The notes beneath the pieces were generated by a model. The model was not told where the DNA came from and made no database searches. It saw nothing but the letters and a program-made list of their open reading frames with translations. A program made the translations under genes and the position numbers. Below are positions 42,866 to 43,510 of a DNA stretch of 43,510 nucleotides, in pieces. Position 1 is the first letter of the stretch; each line of letters begins with the position of its first letter. The stretch is from Eubacterium sp. (GTDB taxonomy: Bacteria; Bacillota; Clostridia; Lachnospirales; Lachnospiraceae): NCBI GenBank assembly GCA_017430325.1, contig JAFRNE010000009.1, positions 1 through 43,510 of the forward strand, given 5' to 3'.

Positions 42866-43165
42866 CTACCTGATGTTAAGTAATCCTGCGAGTCCTGTCA
42901 TTTCGAAAACCTCCATGACATTTTCGTTAACGTTTGTAAGCTCCAGTCTTCCGCCGTTCTGTGTAACCTTGATGTAAAGATTGCGGATGCTTCGGAGTCC
43001 CGAGCTGGATATATAATCAAGCTCCGCCATATTAAGTGTCAGATTCTTGAATCTGTCAGCCATCTGTGAAAAAACCATATCAGCATCTCTTGATGTTCTT
43101 GTATCCAGATCTCCTGACATTATTAATTCTCCTACATCTCCTCTGTTTACAAGCTTTATATCCAT
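42866..43165 (-). CDS. STAS-domain anti-anti-sigma factor (RsbV/SpoIIAA-like)
   Basis: STAS antagonists bind the anti-sigma kinase when unphosphorylated, freeing its target. This 99-residue protein is a single STAS domain: GELIMSGDLDTRTS, the phospho-acceptor loop DYISSSGLRSI (Asp50, Ser53-55, Gly56) and GGRLELTNVNENVMEVFEMTGL. The acceptor serine and surrounding residues fit a functional antagonist. GGGAGG lies 8 nt before the ATG. It lies directly after the SecA-like gene (38 bp) and before the giant secreted protein (16 bp), which ties the regulatory switch to that secretion context. Confidence 0.95.
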   Translation of the reverse strand: MDIKLVNRGDVGELIMSGDLDTRTSRDADMVFSQMADRFKNLTLNMAELDYISSSGLRSIRNLYIKVTQNGGRLELTNVNENVMEVFEMTGLAGLLNIR

Positions 43166-43203
43166 CTCTTTATCCTCCCAAAATCATAAAACATGTTTTT
43201 TAG

Positions 43204-43510
43204 TTATTTCTTTTTACGCTGTTTTTTTATGTATGCCATGAGTTCCTCGAGAGTAATCTCCATAACCTCTTCGCCCATCTCTTCCATACGTTCTTCTATA
43301 TCCATATCAGCATATTCCTCCGCTGCCTCTGCAAGCAGTTCTGAGAACAGGAACGGTGCAGGTTCGTACTCTTCCGAATCCTCATCTGAGTATTCTAACT
43401 TGTCCTCGATGCTGACAAAGAAGACGCTGCTTCCTGGGTCGCCTTGACGACCGGAACGTCCGCGAAGCTGACGGTCCACGCGACGGCTCTCATGACGTTC
43501 TGTGCCGACG
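43204..43510 (-). CDS. SecA-like preprotein translocase ATPase, C-terminal end (partial)
   Basis: The frame runs from the right edge to a stop at 43204, giving 101 residues; the rest of the gene is outside the window. It starts in the conserved nucleotide-binding-fold-2 motif of SecA ([27 protein letters not shown]), which is very specific for SecA. After GDPGSS only about 73 residues remain ([17 protein letters not shown], a Glu-rich helical stretch, then [15 protein letters not shown]), while E. coli SecA has about 300 more there. The helical wing, scaffold end and zinc-binding tail are absent or greatly changed. It is probably an accessory SecA-like motor rather than the housekeeping one, or a derivative. 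Confidence 0.88.
   Translation of the reverse strand, partial: VGTERHESRRVDRQLRGRSGRQGDPGSSVFFVSIEDKLEYSDEDSEEYEPAPFLFSELLAEAAEEYADMDIEERMEEMGEEVMEITLEELMAYIKKQRKKK

Overview
The window looks like chromosome from a Gram-positive, low-to-moderate GC anaerobe of the Clostridia, most likely a Lachnospiraceae member (Butyrivibrio, Coprococcus or a relative). This rests on gene content and style: a glmS ribozyme, DUF1934, a MreB paralogue, RecD2, SpoIIE/RsbW/STAS regulation, abundant c-di-GMP proteins, AGGAGG-type ribosome binding sites and short intergenic gaps. The genus is an inference. I see no tRNA, rRNA, CRISPR array, insertion sequence or prophage.

Layout. (1) 1-5637, minus: a type I restriction-modification operon hsdR-hsdM-hsdS, with hsdS cut by the left edge. 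(2) 5727-10028, minus: tadA, rsmA, tatD and a soluble diguanylate cyclase whose sensor is a LacI-type sugar-binding fold without a DNA-binding domain. (3) 10274-15400, plus: a PLP aminotransferase, then malQ, plsC, a small membrane-anchored protein and a CPBP-family membrane protease, closed by a terminator at 15426-15453. (4) 15470-26827, minus: DUF1934, ddl, comF, recD2, mreB/mbl, a PAS/GAF protein with no output domain, a DivIVA-like coiled coil with a cysteine every 11 residues, a lipoprotein and glmS. A glmS ribozyme with a 69-nt P1 insertion lies at 26885-27079. (5) 27314-27694: a small glycine-rich membrane protein. (6) 27801-43510, minus: ten genes with gaps of at most 67 bp, probably one operon whose start is beyond the right edge.

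Region 6 is the most unusual part. In transcription order it encodes the C-terminal end of a SecA-like ATPase, a STAS anti-anti-sigma protein, a secreted protein of about 1814 residues with recurring PLAT/LH2-like modules and a Thr/Gln/Asn/Asp-rich tail, a membrane-anchored protein, an unrecognised basic/acidic protein, an RsbW-like kinase, a membrane RsbU/SpoIIE-type phosphatase with an extracytoplasmic sensor, a 725-residue protein with a duplicated unrecognised domain, a PAS/HD-GYP c-di-GMP phosphodiesterase and a 619-residue coiled-coil protein with a Ser/Arg repeat tail. My working inference is a dedicated export or cell-surface system under partner-switching and c-di-GMP control. No sigma factor lies in the window, so the target of the switch is unknown. 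The function is not proven by the sequence.

The remaining genes are mostly housekeeping: cell wall precursors (glmS, ddl, mreB), translation quality (tadA, rsmA), DNA repair (recD2), lipid synthesis (plsC) and glucan metabolism (malQ).
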